Source of the DNA: Bacteroides cellulosilyticus DSM 14838
GTDB lineage: Bacteria > Bacteroidota > Bacteroidia > Bacteroidales > Bacteroidaceae
Assembly (NCBI RefSeq): GCF_000158035.1
Contig: NZ_EQ973492.1
Location: forward strand, 278,401 to 314,799
DNA: 36,399 nt
Direction: 5' to 3'
Both the position numbers and the translations under genes were made by a program. A model generated the notes under the pieces. The model was given only the letters and a program-made list of their open reading frames with translations. It ran no database searches and had not been told where the DNA came from. Shown here in pieces: positions 24,211-36,395 of this stretch (the first letter of the stretch is position 1; every line of letters begins with the position of its first letter).

Positions 24211-25542
24211 TTATATGCGTTTTTCTTGCCATCGTCCTCCTTTAATATACCACCAGCAAAGTAATAGTATAAAAATGGAGTATACCATTTCCGATGTCCA
24301 ACACAGAGCTACATCAAGTTTCAAGTAAAGAATGATGTATGTGATGTAGGCAACATAGAAGACGAGCGTTATTAGTTCCATGACCAGAGCCGTGCGCGTG
24401 TTTCCCGTTCCTGATACTGCCTGAAAATATACATTGGCAGGTACGAGAAACAGATATGCCGAGCACATTACCCAAAGTGAATGTACGGCTGCATCCTGTA
24501 AATCGGGTATATCCGTATAGATTCCCAGTATAAGTTTTGGGAACAGTGCAAAAAACAGTGCTAGCGGCAATGTGAACAGGTATGCAATGCGTATATGCTG
24601 CCGGATAGTGCCTGCCACGCAGTCTTTGTCTCCTGCACCGATGAGATTGCTGACCAATGAACCACAGGTTGAGGCAAATGCCATCATTACCATGAACAGA
24701 ATGCCGGATATGCTCCGGACAATGTTCGTGATGGCGAGCGACCGTTCTCCCAGATGCTCCACATAGAGGAAGAACAAGAACCAGGTGGACAAGGAGAAGA
24801 CGTTCTGTATCATGGTCCAGAAGGAAATGTTCAGCATGCGTTTCAGTATCTCCGGGCGGAACTTCGGAATACGGTCCAGTCCAAACTTACGGCAGTCAAT
24901 GCGGTAACGGGTGTAGAGGATAAAGAATATCAGTGAAACCAGCTCTGCAAGTGATGAACCGATGGCGGCACCTGCAATGCCGAGCGCAGGAAAGCCGAAT
25001 TTACCGAAAATCAGTATATAGTTGAAAACTACGTTACTCAATACCATGACTATGGAATTGAGTGTCAGTGTCTTGGTCTGCGTAGTTCCCAGGAAGAAAG
25101 CACGGAAGATGACTGCACTGAATGAGAAGAAGGCTCCGAAAACCCGCCAGTTCAGATAACTGATGGCAGCCTCATAGATGTGTTCGGAAGAAACGATTCG
25201 TTTCAGTATCATTGGTGAAAGGAAGTAGGAGAGCAGGAACATTACTGCCGCCAGTCCTATCTGAAAGTAAATTCCTTGATAGAAAAGGTCGCCTATTTCC
25301 CGGTATTGCTTTTCACCGTTGCGCCGGGCAATGAGTATCTGCGCTCCGATACTGAAACCGAAAGCTGCCATGAATATTACCATGTAGAAGACACCTGCAA
25401 TGGCTGATGCTCCCAGTTCTACTTCGCCTACCCGTCCCAGGAAGGCTGTGTCTGTCATACCTATCATTTGCTCCATCAGTAGACTGATGAGGATCGGATA
25501 GGCTATCATCCAAATCTGTTTGTTGGTATATTTAGTTTTCAT
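24211..25542 (-). CDS. MATE-family efflux transporter
   Basis: I prefer the start at 25542 (MKTKYTNKQIWMIAYPIL), which begins the MATE fold directly; an in-frame Met at 25587 would add 15 residues and lie inside the terminator zone. The 443-residue protein has about 12 hydrophobic segments and MATE-like features: PILISLLMEQMIGMTDTAFLGRVGEVELGAS in the first two helices and the second-half equivalent ITNIVRSISGILFMVMMAFAS. It should export organic cations or metabolites using a Na+ or H+ gradient; the substrate is not visible. It follows yidC after a hairpin and may depend on read-through or an unseen promoter. Confidence 0.92.
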   Translation of the reverse strand: MKTKYTNKQIWMIAYPILISLLMEQMIGMTDTAFLGRVGEVELGASAIAGVFYMVIFMAAFGFSIGAQILIARRNGEKQYREIGDLFYQGIYFQIGLAAVMFLLSYFLSPMILKRIVSSEHIYEAAISYLNWRVFGAFFSFSAVIFRAFFLGTTQTKTLTLNSIVMVLSNVVFNYILIFGKFGFPALGIAGAAIGSSLAELVSLIFFILYTRYRIDCRKFGLDRIPKFRPEILKRMLNISFWTMIQNVFSLSTWFLFFLYVEHLGERSLAITNIVRSISGILFMVMMAFASTCGSLVSNLIGAGDKDCVAGTIRQHIRIAYLFTLPLALFFALFPKLILGIYTDIPDLQDAAVHSLWVMCSAYLFLVPANVYFQAVSGTGNTRTALVMELITLVFYVAYITYIILYLKLDVALCWTSEMVYSIFILLLCWWYIKGGRWQEKRI

Positions 25543-25575
25543 TTGAGTTATAGTTATAGTCGTTATAAGAGAAAG

Positions 25576-25608
25576 AAAGCCGGACAATTACATCAATTGC
25601 CCGGCTTT
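25576..25608 (-). terminator. Terminator after yidC
   Basis: A 14-bp stem (25576-25589 with 25595-25608, one A-C mismatch) with a 5-nt loop, 27 bp beyond the yidC stop at 25636. On the minus strand the T-rich TTTCTTTCTC follows, and a T-rich run also lies on the plus side. It is a typical rho-independent terminator. Confidence 0.85.
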
Positions 25609-25635
25609 TATTATCAAGTGATGAAAAGCGGAGAC

Positions 25636-27486
25636 TTACTTTTTATTCTGTCTCTCTTTCAACAACTGTTCCTGTTGTTTCTGCATTGCCTCCAGGCGGG
25701 CGGCAAAGCCGGTTTTCTTAGCTTTCTTCGGATCTTTCTTTCGGGCTTCCAATTGGGCAAGAAGTTTCTCTTCATTCGTAGTCTTACGCAGAATGAGAGT
25801 AGTCACCACACTAATCAATGTCGATATGAAGTAGTAATAGTTCAGACCTGAAGGATAACTGTTCAAGATGAACAACATCATAATCGGCATGAGATACGTC
25901 ATCCACTTCATCGCCGCCATCTGCGGGTTGGCTCCGGTATCCTGTTGCTGCATCATGAACTTGGAGTTCAATATATTCACAACCGTCATCAGCAAACAGA
26001 ACAAACTGAGGTGGCTACCCAGGAACGGGATATTGAACGGGAAGTTGATGAATGCATCGTACGTTGAAAGGTCATCAGCCCACAAGAAGCTTTGCTGACG
26101 CAATTCAATAGCACTTGGCACAAACATGAACAATGCAATCAGAACCGGGAACTGTACCAGCATCGGCAGACAGCCACCCATCGGACTCACACCGTATTGG
26201 CTGTACATTCCCATGACCTCCTGCTGTTTTTTCATCGCATCTTCCTGTTTGGGGTATTTCTTATTGATCTCATCGATTTTCGGTTTCAACACACGCATCT
26301 TGGCAGAAGAAATATACGTTTTCCAGGTAGCGGGGAATACGACTGCTTTTACAATCAAGGTCATCAGTAACAATACAATACCCATGCTTAGACCCCAACC
26401 GGACAACCAGTCGAAGATATTGATGGTGAACCACTTGTTGACCCAGCGTATCAACGGCCAACCCAGATAAACCAAACGGTTCAGTTCCCATTTCTCATCA
26501 CGTCCCTTATCCAGCGCAGTCAGCGTCTTGTAATGGTTCGGACCGAAGTAGAAGAACATTTGCGTAGGCTGTTTACCTGTCGGGTCAAAGCTCGTGCTCA
26601 TCTCGGCGGAGTAGTCTTTGATATATCCGCTGCCTTCTCTTTCCATTTTGGAGACTAGCTTCGTTTTTTCAAAGTCAGCGTCTGCAATGAATACCGAGGA
26701 GAAGAATTGATTTTTGAAAGCAATCCAGTCCAGACGTTCGGGCACTTCTTTTTCATCATCCTTATTGGCTGACAAGTAGTCTGTGCCATTTCCCAGCATT
26801 TTATAAGTCAGTTCAGACAAACGGTTCTCATATACATAACCTTTTTCGATCTGGCGGGCGCGTTGTGCCCATTCGATGTCTACATAGTTATTGCTTGCTG
26901 CCAATTTATCTGCCATACCTTTAGCATCGATGCTGAAGTCTACCAGGTAGGTATTGGGATGCAATGCATACTTGAAGTCTATATAACTTGCACTGTCAGC
27001 TGATAAACGCATTGTTACGGTGCTGTCCGTACGGTTCACAGTGGTGAAGTAATAGTCCTTAGTCTGTATTGTTTCCTTTTTATTATAGAAAAGGAAATTC
27101 ATGGAAACATCGTTTCCGGTGAATAGGGTTACAGGAGTTTTCTTGTCCTGTTCCATATACTCTTTCAATACAGCGGAGAATATGGAACCGCCTTTGGTGC
27201 TGAGGGTCAACTCAGCCACGTCGTTCTGAATCGTAATAAGCGAATCTGTTCCTTGGCGGGCATTGAAGAAGAGTGAAGTGGAATCCACAGTTTCCACATC
27301 TTTTTCATTGGCCAATGCTGCATCCGCTTTGGCTTTCAGCGCTTCTTCACGTTGCTGTACCAGCGCAATGGAATCATAATAACGCTGCTGTGCTTCCAAT
27401 TGCTCTTTACTGGGGCGACTCAGAAAACTGAAGCCGACTAACAAAATTGCTATTAAAACAAGACCTGTAATGGTGTTTTTATCCAT
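25636..27486 (-). CDS. yidC: Membrane protein insertase YidC
   Basis: The 616-residue length and plan match the YidC/Oxa1 family of Gram-negative bacteria: an N-terminal membrane anchor (residues ~6-24), a large periplasmic beta-sandwich domain to about residue 350, then the conserved insertase core with hydrophobic helices ([75 protein letters not shown]). The tail is Lys-rich ([17 protein letters not shown]), usual for ribosome contact. It helps insert inner-membrane proteins such as respiratory subunits. It lies 42 bp after pyrG and is probably co-transcribed with it. Confidence 0.97.
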   Translation of the reverse strand: MDKNTITGLVLIAILLVGFSFLSRPSKEQLEAQQRYYDSIALVQQREEALKAKADAALANEKDVETVDSTSLFFNARQGTDSLITIQNDVAELTLSTKGGSIFSAVLKEYMEQDKKTPVTLFTGNDVSMNFLFYNKKETIQTKDYYFTTVNRTDSTVTMRLSADSASYIDFKYALHPNTYLVDFSIDAKGMADKLAASNNYVDIEWAQRARQIEKGYVYENRLSELTYKMLGNGTDYLSANKDDEKEVPERLDWIAFKNQFFSSVFIADADFEKTKLVSKMEREGSGYIKDYSAEMSTSFDPTGKQPTQMFFYFGPNHYKTLTALDKGRDEKWELNRLVYLGWPLIRWVNKWFTINIFDWLSGWGLSMGIVLLLMTLIVKAVVFPATWKTYISSAKMRVLKPKIDEINKKYPKQEDAMKKQQEVMGMYSQYGVSPMGGCLPMLVQFPVLIALFMFVPSAIELRQQSFLWADDLSTYDAFINFPFNIPFLGSHLSLFCLLMTVVNILNSKFMMQQQDTGANPQMAAMKWMTYLMPIMMLFILNSYPSGLNYYYFISTLISVVTTLILRKTTNEEKLLAQLEARKKDPKKAKKTGFAARLEAMQKQQEQLLKERQNKK

Positions 27487-27528
27487 GAATAATTTCTAAT
27501 TTACAATTTTATAATTATTGAAATAATC

Positions 27529-29563
<2,035 letters not shown>

Positions 29564-31009
29564 ATGAAGAATAGATACTTATCTTTATGGGCAGTTGCTG
29601 CGCTTTTTTCTTCGTCGATAGTGGCGCAGAATTCAGTAAAGACTGTCTTAAAGGCCGGAGAGGAACCGGCTGCCGCACAAGTGGATACCTTGTCGGATGT
29701 GATGAAGCAATATTTTGTCTTAAAGTTGAAACCAGCGAATGATACTCTCAAGTTGGACACAGTATCCATACTGCATGAGAAGTATTTTGGAGTATTAAAC
29801 TACCTGAATGATCCGTCTACTCCTGAACGTTACATTCCTGATAATCCCGATTACTACCGTCTGTTTCTTAAGCCATTTACATATTATAATTCTCCTATAA
29901 AGCGTGTTTCGACATTGAATTGGAAATTTGAACCTTTTGATACGGTTGAATTGCCAGTGAAAGAACTTTTGCCATTTGATGAAGCCCGCTTTACCTCGAA
30001 GGAACGCGCGAATGAAACAGTGGATCGTGCTTTGCTCTATCTTTATGTTAATGATGATCTGCATAAGATTGTGGCATGGGAAGATGATATTATGCAGGTG
30101 AGGGTATTCAAGGATAATATTGAAAAAGAGGTATCTTCTAAACCTTCTGTATTGAAGTTGTTTGCTCAGGAGAGTATGGCAAATGTGAAAGAAGATGCGG
30201 AAGTGCTGATTCGGAAACCTAACTGGTGGGTGACCGGTGGAAGCGGTTCTTTACAGATTACGCAGAACTATATTTCGGATAACTGGTATAAAGGTGGTGA
30301 AAGTACGAACTCTTTTCTGGCTAACTTACAGTTGTTCGCTAACTATAACGACCGTGAGAAGATACAGTGGGAAAATATGCTGGAAGCTAAGTTAGGTTTT
30401 GGTTCAACTCCTTCGGATAAGTACCATGATTATCTGGTAAACACCGACTTGCTCCGTATTTACAGTAAGCTGGGTGTTCAGGCTGCTTCTAATTGGTACT
30501 ATACCATTTCTACTGAATTCAAAACTCAGTTCTGTCACGGTTATAAAGCAAATAGCGAGAAGTTAGTTTCTGCTTTCTTTGCTCCGGCTGATTTATCCAC
30601 CAGTGTCGGTATGGACTATAAACTGAAGAAGAAAAAGTTCAATCTTTCTGTCTTTATAGCTCCGTTGACTTGGACAATGCGTTATATCGGTAATAAAGAT
30701 GTAAATGAGGTAGACTTTGGTTTGGAAAAGGGCAAATGCGTGCGTCATAATTGGGGTTCGCAAATACAACCGACATTTGACTGGACCATCATTCCTTCTA
30801 TTGTGCTGAATTCTCGTTTGAATTATCTGACCAGCTATGAATGGACACGTATTGAGTGGGAAAATACAATCAACTTTATATTGAACCGTTACCTCTCTAC
30901 AAAACTCTATGTACATGCCCGTTATGATGACAGCAGTAAGCCGACTACGGGAGACAGCTACTTTCAGGTGAATGAAATTTTGAGTTTCGGTATTAATTAT
31001 AAATGGTAA
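29564..31009 (+). CDS. DUF3078 domain protein, probable outer-membrane beta-barrel
   Basis: The 481-residue protein has a signal peptide ([22 protein letters not shown]), an N-terminal region of about 210 residues, and a C-terminal barrel-like half rich in alternating aromatic strands. The segment [32 protein letters not shown] (split across residues ~238-269) is the DUF3078 hallmark. It ends in a strand closing with the aromatic Trp (INYKW), as outer-membrane proteins do. Function is unknown; I do not assign one. It is preceded by a -7 box at 29529-29536 and followed by a hairpin at 31037-31075, so it is a single-gene transcript. Confidence 0.85.
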   Translation: MKNRYLSLWAVAALFSSSIVAQNSVKTVLKAGEEPAAAQVDTLSDVMKQYFVLKLKPANDTLKLDTVSILHEKYFGVLNYLNDPSTPERYIPDNPDYYRLFLKPFTYYNSPIKRVSTLNWKFEPFDTVELPVKELLPFDEARFTSKERANETVDRALLYLYVNDDLHKIVAWEDDIMQVRVFKDNIEKEVSSKPSVLKLFAQESMANVKEDAEVLIRKPNWWVTGGSGSLQITQNYISDNWYKGGESTNSFLANLQLFANYNDREKIQWENMLEAKLGFGSTPSDKYHDYLVNTDLLRIYSKLGVQAASNWYYTISTEFKTQFCHGYKANSEKLVSAFFAPADLSTSVGMDYKLKKKKFNLSVFIAPLTWTMRYIGNKDVNEVDFGLEKGKCVRHNWGSQIQPTFDWTIIPSIVLNSRLNYLTSYEWTRIEWENTINFILNRYLSTKLYVHARYDDSSKPTTGDSYFQVNEILSFGINYKW

Positions 31010-31318
31010 GTCTATACTATCTGAATATAGATATTACAAGTAAGGCTGTTTCTTTTAGGGAGGCAGCCTTACTTGCTTTTAGGAGAAAAGAATTATTCAT
31101 AGTATCATTTTGTTATCTTATACTTATCAATGGTGCAAAGTGATACCTTAGTCTGTGTTATAAAACAGGTTTTCTTGCTTGTTCTGTGGAAAAAGTGAAG
31201 AAAAATAGTTAAAACGGGGAAAAGTACGTTGGCGTACACATAAAAAAAGCGGGTGAAAGCCTTGCAGTTCACAAATAATGCGTAAATTTGCCGCAATTTG
31301 TAATGCACAGTTTGCAAA
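31010..31318. promoter_or_regulatory. Gap between the DUF3078 gene and the rnf operon
   Basis: It contains the terminator at 31037-31075 and, close to the next gene, the -7 box TAAATTTG (31283-31290) with a TTG at 31262-31264 as a weak -33 box and an 18-bp spacer. The leader before the ATG at 31319 is about 20 nt. A small GTACG/CGTAC hairpin followed by an A-rich stretch lies near 31225. Nothing else was recognised. Confidence 0.6.
31037..31075 (+). terminator. Terminator after the DUF3078 gene
   Basis: A perfect 12-bp stem CAAGTAAGGCTG (31037-31048) with its complement at 31064-31075 closes a 15-nt loop and is followed by CTTTT. It starts 27 bases after the stop codon. Confidence 0.85.
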
Positions 31319-31738
31319 ATGGCAGATATTATAAAACATCAAGGTATTGTGGAAAACATAAACAGTTCTCATATAAAGGTGAGAATTGTCCAAACGTCAG
31401 CTTGTGCGGCATGTAGTGCGAAGGGACATTGTGCCTCGGCTGATACCAAAGAAAAAATAATCGATGTAACTACCGGCGATGCGTCTTCCTATCAGGTGGG
31501 TGACCGGGTAATCGTTTTTGGCGAACTCTCTATGGGAATGATGGCGGTGTTGTGGGCCTTTATAATACCTTTCTGTATTCTGGTGATTTCTCTCTTTGTA
31601 TTTATGGCTATCTGGAGTGACGAACTTCTCTCTGCACTTTGTTCGTTAGCTCTTCTTATTCCTTATTATTATATATTGTGGCTAAATAAAACACGTATGG
31701 GAAAGAAATTTTCTTTTTCAATAAGGCCAATTGACTAA
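31319..31738 (+). CDS. RseC/MucC-family membrane protein, first gene of the rnf operon
   Basis: The 139-residue protein has an N-terminal domain with a cysteine motif (CAACSAKGHC, residues 29-38) and two membrane segments (about 74-96 and 103-121), followed by a short basic tail. This matches the RseC family (SoxR-reducing system), which often lies at the head of rnf operons. It may help assemble or tune the Rnf complex or handle redox signals; the cysteine cluster could carry an iron-sulfur centre (inference). It is 43 bp before rnfB and reads from the promoter at 31283-31290. Confidence 0.9.
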   Translation: MADIIKHQGIVENINSSHIKVRIVQTSACAACSAKGHCASADTKEKIIDVTTGDASSYQVGDRVIVFGELSMGMMAVLWAFIIPFCILVISLFVFMAIWSDELLSALCSLALLIPYYYILWLNKTRMGKKFSFSIRPID

Positions 31739-31781
31739 CTCTTGGAACATTAAAACAAATAATTAAATAAATAACTAATTT

Positions 31782-32759
31782 ATGAATGTAATTCTGATTG
31801 CAGTGATTTCATTGGGAGCCATAGCGCTGGTTTCGGCCGCTATATTATACATAGCTTCCAAGAAATTCGCCGTGTATGAAGATCCGCGAATTGCACAGGT
31901 AGGAGAGGTGTTGCCTCAAGCAAATTGCGGTGGATGTGGTTATCCGGGTTGTAGCGGTTTTGCCGATGCCTGTGTAAAGGCAGGTTCGCTGGAGGGCAAG
32001 TTCTGTCCGGTAGGCGGACAACCTGTTATGACGCAAATAGCGGGAATCCTTGGTTTGGATGCCGTTGCTGCCGAACCGATGGTGGCAGTTGTGAGATGTA
32101 ATGGAACCTGCGCCAACCGTCCCCGTACGAATATGTACGACGGTGCGAAGAGTTGTGCTATTGCGGCCTCTCTTTATGGCGGCGAAACCGGTTGTAGTTT
32201 CGGATGTCTGGGGTGTGGTGACTGTGTGGAAGCTTGTCAGTTTGATGCTATCCACATGAATCCAGAGACGGGACTTCCGGAAGTGGATGAAGCAAAATGT
32301 ACGGCTTGTGGAGCTTGTGTCAAGGCTTGTCCGAAGAACATTATCGAGATTCGTCCGCAAGGTAAGAAGTCACGCCGTATTTATGTGCAGTGTGTAAACA
32401 AAGACAAAGGCGGCATAGCGCGTAAAGCTTGTACAGTTGCTTGTATTGGTTGTGGCAAGTGCGTGAAGGTTTGTCCGTTCGAAGCGATTACACTTGAAAA
32501 TAATCTGGCTTACATCGATCCGAACAAATGTAAATCATGTCGTAAGTGCGAAGAGGCTTGTCCTCAGAACACGATTATCGCACTCAATTTCCCGCCGCGT
32601 AAACCGAAGGCGGAAGGTGCTGCTTCGGTTGCTGCTCCTAAGGTAGCCGTTGCACCGAAAGCTACAGAAACGCCTAAGGTTGCAGAGGCTCCTAAAACTG
32701 TAGAGACCCCTAAAGCTGTTGAGACTCCTCAGGTTGAAACTCCAAAGGCAGAGGCTTAA
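31782..32759 (+). CDS. rnfB: Rnf complex subunit B (polyferredoxin)
   Basis: RnfB is the electron entry subunit of the ferredoxin:NAD+ oxidoreductase that pumps ions. It has an N-terminal membrane anchor (residues 4-25), a 4Fe-4S domain CGGCGYPGC...CPVGG (49-78), then four ferredoxin-type motifs: GCLGCGDCVEACQ (141-153), CTACGACVKACP (173-184), CIGCGKCVKVCP (221-232) and CKSCRKCEEACP (250-261). After residue 270 there is a 55-residue Ala/Pro/Lys/Glu/Thr tail of near-repeats (ETPK, EAPK) that is not needed for the fold. It is followed by rnfC at 38 bp. Confidence 0.97.
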   Translation: MNVILIAVISLGAIALVSAAILYIASKKFAVYEDPRIAQVGEVLPQANCGGCGYPGCSGFADACVKAGSLEGKFCPVGGQPVMTQIAGILGLDAVAAEPMVAVVRCNGTCANRPRTNMYDGAKSCAIAASLYGGETGCSFGCLGCGDCVEACQFDAIHMNPETGLPEVDEAKCTACGACVKACPKNIIEIRPQGKKSRRIYVQCVNKDKGGIARKACTVACIGCGKCVKVCPFEAITLENNLAYIDPNKCKSCRKCEEACPQNTIIALNFPPRKPKAEGAASVAAPKVAVAPKATETPKVAEAPKTVETPKAVETPQVETPKAEA

Positions 32760-32797
32760 TAATAAAGAAGTAATAAACGACTAAAATACAGAATTGT

Positions 32798-34132
32798 ATG
32801 TTGAAGACATTTTCAATCGGTGGTGTTCATCCACACGAAAATAAACTTTCAGCACATCAGCCGATTATAAAGGCGGAAGTTCCTGCCAAAGCTGTGATTT
32901 TGCTGGGTCAGCACATCGGTGCGCCTGCAAAGCCGATTGTAGCTAAAGGAGATGTGGTGAAAGTCGGCACAAAGATTGCCGAACCCGGTGGTTTCGTATC
33001 CGCGGCCATCCACTCGTCTGTCAGCGGCAAGGTTGCTAAAATCGATACGGTTATCGATGCCAGTGGTTATCCGAAACCTGCCATCTTTATTGATGTGGAC
33101 GGTGATGAATGGGAAGAAAGTATTGACCGCACCGAAACGTTGGTGAGGGAATGTAACCTTACATCCGAGGAAATAGTAAAAAAGATAGCCAATGCCGGTA
33201 TTGTAGGTTTGGGTGGTGCATGTTTCCCTACTCAGGTGAAACTCTGTCCGCCGCCTGCATTCAAAGCAGAGTGTGTGATTATCAACGCTGTGGAGTGTGA
33301 ACCCTATCTGACAGCTGACCATCAGCTGATGCTGGAACATGCCGAGGAAATTATGGTAGGTGTATCTATTCTGATGAAAGCTGTGAAGGTGAACAAGGCA
33401 TTTATCGGTATTGAGAACAATAAGCCCGATGCTATTCAGTTGATGGCGAAGGTGGCATCCAGCTATGCAGGTATCGAGGTAGTAGCCTTGAAGGTGCAAT
33501 ATCCGCAAGGAGGTGAAAAGCAGTTGATAGATGCTATTACCAGTCGTCAGGTAGCGAGTGGTGCTTTACCAATTTCTACAGGAGCCGTGGTACAGAATGT
33601 AGGTACTGCATTTGCGGTATATCAGGCCGTACAGAAAAACAAGCCGTTGTTTGAGCGCGTGATTACCGTTACTGGTAAGTCAGTAGCAAAACCGTCTAAC
33701 TTCCTGGCACGTATTGGCACGCCGATGAAGCAATTGATTGATGCTTGCGGTGGTCTGCCCGAAGATACAGGTAAGATTATCGGTGGTGGCCCGATGATGG
33801 GTAAGGCATTGGTCAACACGGAGGTTCCTACCGCTAAAGGTAGTTCCGGTATTCTGATAATGAATCAAAAGGAAGCCAAACGTGGTGAGGTTCAACCTTG
33901 CATCCGTTGTGCAAAGTGCGTGGGTGCTTGTCCGATGGGATTGGAACCTTATTTGCTGTCGGCACTTGCCGAACATACAGAATTCGAGAGAATGGAAAAA
34001 GAAAGAATTATGGATTGTATCGAGTGCGGTTCTTGTCAGTTTACCTGTCCTGCCAACCGTCCGTTGCTGGACTATTGCCGCTTGGGTAAGGGCAAGGTAG
34101 GAGCGATTATCCGTGCACGTCAAGCTAAATAA
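32798..34132 (+). CDS. rnfC: Rnf complex subunit C
   Basis: The 444-residue subunit is the NADH/FMN-binding part. It shows GLGGACFPTQVKL, EPYLTADHQLM, GIENNKPDA and YPQGGEKQL, as in RnfC/NuoF-like domains, and two C-terminal 4Fe-4S motifs: CIRCAKCVGACP (Cys368, 371, 374, 378) and CIECGSCQFTCP (Cys407, 410, 413, 417). The long C-terminal extension found in enterobacterial RsxC is absent. It starts 38 bp after rnfB and ends 9 bp before rnfD. Confidence 0.97.
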   Translation: MLKTFSIGGVHPHENKLSAHQPIIKAEVPAKAVILLGQHIGAPAKPIVAKGDVVKVGTKIAEPGGFVSAAIHSSVSGKVAKIDTVIDASGYPKPAIFIDVDGDEWEESIDRTETLVRECNLTSEEIVKKIANAGIVGLGGACFPTQVKLCPPPAFKAECVIINAVECEPYLTADHQLMLEHAEEIMVGVSILMKAVKVNKAFIGIENNKPDAIQLMAKVASSYAGIEVVALKVQYPQGGEKQLIDAITSRQVASGALPISTGAVVQNVGTAFAVYQAVQKNKPLFERVITVTGKSVAKPSNFLARIGTPMKQLIDACGGLPEDTGKIIGGGPMMGKALVNTEVPTAKGSSGILIMNQKEAKRGEVQPCIRCAKCVGACPMGLEPYLLSALAEHTEFERMEKERIMDCIECGSCQFTCPANRPLLDYCRLGKGKVGAIIRARQAK

Positions 34133-34141
34133 TAACGAAGT

Positions 34142-35134
34142 ATGGAAAATAAATTAGTAATATCACTTTCACCCCACGTCCATGGTGGTGACAGCGTGAA
34201 AAAGAATATGTATGGTGTGCTTATTGCATTGATTCCTGCATTTCTTGTATCGCTCTATTTCTTCGGACTGGGTGCGCTGATTGTCACGGCTACATCGGTA
34301 GCTGCCTGTTTGTTCTTCGAATGGGCTATTGGTAAATTCCTGATGAAGAAAGAAACCACAACAATCTGTGACGGTTCTGCTGTAATCACAGGTGTGTTGT
34401 TGGCATTCAATTTACCTTCCAATCTGCCTATCTGGATTATTATTCTGGGTGCATTGTTTGCTATAGGCGTAGGCAAGATGTCTTTTGGCGGGTTAGGTAA
34501 TAATCCGTTCAACCCTGCATTGGCAGGCCGTGTGTTCCTGTTGCTTTCTTTCCCTGTGCAAATGACGAGTTGGCCGGTGGTGGGACAGTTGACTTCTTAC
34601 ACCGATGCTACGACGGCTGCTACTCCGCTTAATCTGATGAAGCAGATTGCCGGTGGAAATATAGAGGCTCTGAAAGATCTGCCTTCCTCTTTCGATTTGC
34701 TGATTGGTAACAATGGCGGTTGTCTGGGTGAAGTCAGTGCATTGGCGTTACTGCTGGGATTAGCTTATATGCTTTGGAAGAAAATTATTACCTGGCATAT
34801 TCCTATTTCTATATTGGCTACAGTATTTGTATTCTCGGGTATTATGCATCTGGTAGATCCGGAACTGTATGTATCTCCCGTGCTTCAGTTGCTTACAGGT
34901 GGTTTGATGCTGGGTGCTATTTTTATGGCTACTGACTACGTCACTTCTCCGATGAGCAAGAAGGGGATGCTGATTTATGGTGTATGTATCGGATTACTGA
35001 CAGTGATTATCCGTCTGTTCGGTGCTTATCCCGAAGGTATGTCATTCGCTATTTTGATTATGAACGCCTTCACTCCGCTGATTAATACATATTGTAAACC
35101 TAAACGCTTTGGGGAGGTAGCGAAGAAGAAATGA
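34142..35134 (+). CDS. rnfD: Rnf complex subunit D
   Basis: The 330-residue membrane protein belongs to the NqrB/RnfD family with about ten hydrophobic segments. The segment DATTAATPLN (155-164) contains the expected covalent FMN threonine, Thr161, in a form of the flavinylation motif DxxTxATP. It also has the conserved GGLGNNPFNPALAGR loop (116-130). Its stop codon overlaps the start of rnfG by 4 bp, so the two are translationally coupled. Confidence 0.96.
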   Translation: MENKLVISLSPHVHGGDSVKKNMYGVLIALIPAFLVSLYFFGLGALIVTATSVAACLFFEWAIGKFLMKKETTTICDGSAVITGVLLAFNLPSNLPIWIIILGALFAIGVGKMSFGGLGNNPFNPALAGRVFLLLSFPVQMTSWPVVGQLTSYTDATTAATPLNLMKQIAGGNIEALKDLPSSFDLLIGNNGGCLGEVSALALLLGLAYMLWKKIITWHIPISILATVFVFSGIMHLVDPELYVSPVLQLLTGGLMLGAIFMATDYVTSPMSKKGMLIYGVCIGLLTVIIRLFGAYPEGMSFAILIMNAFTPLINTYCKPKRFGEVAKKK

Positions 35135-35793
35135 AAAAGTTAGAATCATCCTTGAAGAATATGTTGCTGGTACTCACGGGCGTTACTGCCATCTCTGTGG
35201 CTTTGCTGGCATATGTGAATGAATTGACGAAAGAACCTATAGCACAAGCCAATGCAAAGACATTGAGCGACGCAGTCAGTGCAGTGGTTCCCGGTTTCGA
35301 TAATGATCCGATTGCAGAAAAGAAGATGCAGACTGTGAATGGTGTAGATTATGCTGTGTATCCTGCTACGAAAGGTGGAGAGTTTATTGGTGCTGCCGTA
35401 GAAGCAAGTTCAATGGCATTCGGTGGTGAGCTGAAAGTCTTGGTCGGCTTTGATGCGGAAGGAAACATTATAGATTATTCCCTGTTGTCGCATGTGGAAA
35501 CTCCGGGATTGGGGTCCAAGGCTGCCGATTGGTTTAAAGAAGGAAATAAAGGAAGTATCAAAGGAATGAATCCGGGTAAGACTCCGTTGTCTGTAAGCAA
35601 AGATGGAGGCCAGGTAGATGCCATTACAGCTTCTACTATTACTTCACGAGCTTTCCTGAATGCTGTGAATGCTGCTTATGCAGCTTATGCCGGTCAGAAT
35701 GAATTGGATGCCACTACGGGAGCTACGCAAAAAGTTGTTGAACCTGCTGAAAATGCCGCCACTGAAGCTGCGGACTCTATCAGCGCTAAATAA
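35131..35793 (+). CDS. rnfG: Rnf complex subunit G
   Basis: The 220-residue protein has one N-terminal membrane helix (about 11-30) and a periplasmic FMN-binding domain with GLGSKAADWF (126-135). The expected flavin-linkage motif reads DAITASTITS (163-172), with Thr169 in the linkage position; it has Ala-Ser where Gly-Ala is usual. A second, textbook-like motif DATTGAT (193-199, Thr199) lies about 30 residues further on in an Ala/Glu-rich tail. The gene overlaps rnfD by 4 bp and is 17 bp before rnfE. Confidence 0.95.
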   Translation: MKKLESSLKNMLLVLTGVTAISVALLAYVNELTKEPIAQANAKTLSDAVSAVVPGFDNDPIAEKKMQTVNGVDYAVYPATKGGEFIGAAVEASSMAFGGELKVLVGFDAEGNIIDYSLLSHVETPGLGSKAADWFKEGNKGSIKGMNPGKTPLSVSKDGGQVDAITASTITSRAFLNAVNAAYAAYAGQNELDATTGATQKVVEPAENAATEAADSISAK

Positions 35794-35810
35794 AGAAAGG
35801 AGTAGAAGAT

Positions 35811-36395
35811 ATGAATAATTTTAAAGTTATGATGAACGGGATTATCAAAGAGAATCCTACGTTTGTACTCCTGCTTGGTATGTGTCCTACGCTGGGTACC
35901 ACCTCTTCCGCTATCAATGGTATGGGTATGGGACTGGCAACGATGTTCGTGCTGATCTGTTCTAATGTCGTAATCTCGGCAATCAAGAATGTAATTCCTG
36001 ATATGGTACGTATTCCGTCGTTCATTGTGGTCATTGCTTCCTTTGTGACTTTACTGCAAATGGTCATGCAAGCTTATGTTCCTGCTCTATATGCTACGCT
36101 GGGTTTGTTTATTCCGCTGATTGTGGTAAACTGTATTGTATTGGGACGCGCAGAAGCTTTTGCTGCCAAAAACACTCCGGTAGCTTCTTTCTTTGATGGT
36201 TTAGGAATGGGCCTTGGCTTTACTTTGGCTCTTACTTTGCTGGGTGCCGTACGTGAATTTCTGGGAACCGGTAAGATATTTGATCTGACTATCCTTCCTG
36301 AAGAATACGGTATGTTGATATTTGTACTTGCACCGGGAGCTTTCATTGCACTGGGGTATCTGATCGCATTGATAAACGGCTTGAAAAAGAATTAA
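35811..36395 (+). CDS. rnfE: Rnf complex subunit E
   Basis: The 194-residue protein is one of the two homologous membrane subunits (RnfA and RnfE) of the ion-pumping core. It has about six hydrophobic segments, Cys25 in LLGMCPTLGTT and Cys108 in VVNCIVLGRAEAFA. The paired cysteines of RnfA and RnfE together hold a [2Fe-2S] centre in the membrane. I call it RnfE rather than RnfA from the order B-C-D-G-E and the N-terminal ENPTFVLLLGMCP. The stop codon is at 36393-36395; rnfA should follow beyond the window. Confidence 0.95.
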   Translation: MNNFKVMMNGIIKENPTFVLLLGMCPTLGTTSSAINGMGMGLATMFVLICSNVVISAIKNVIPDMVRIPSFIVVIASFVTLLQMVMQAYVPALYATLGLFIPLIVVNCIVLGRAEAFAAKNTPVASFFDGLGMGLGFTLALTLLGAVREFLGTGKIFDLTILPEEYGMLIFVLAPGAFIALGYLIALINGLKKN

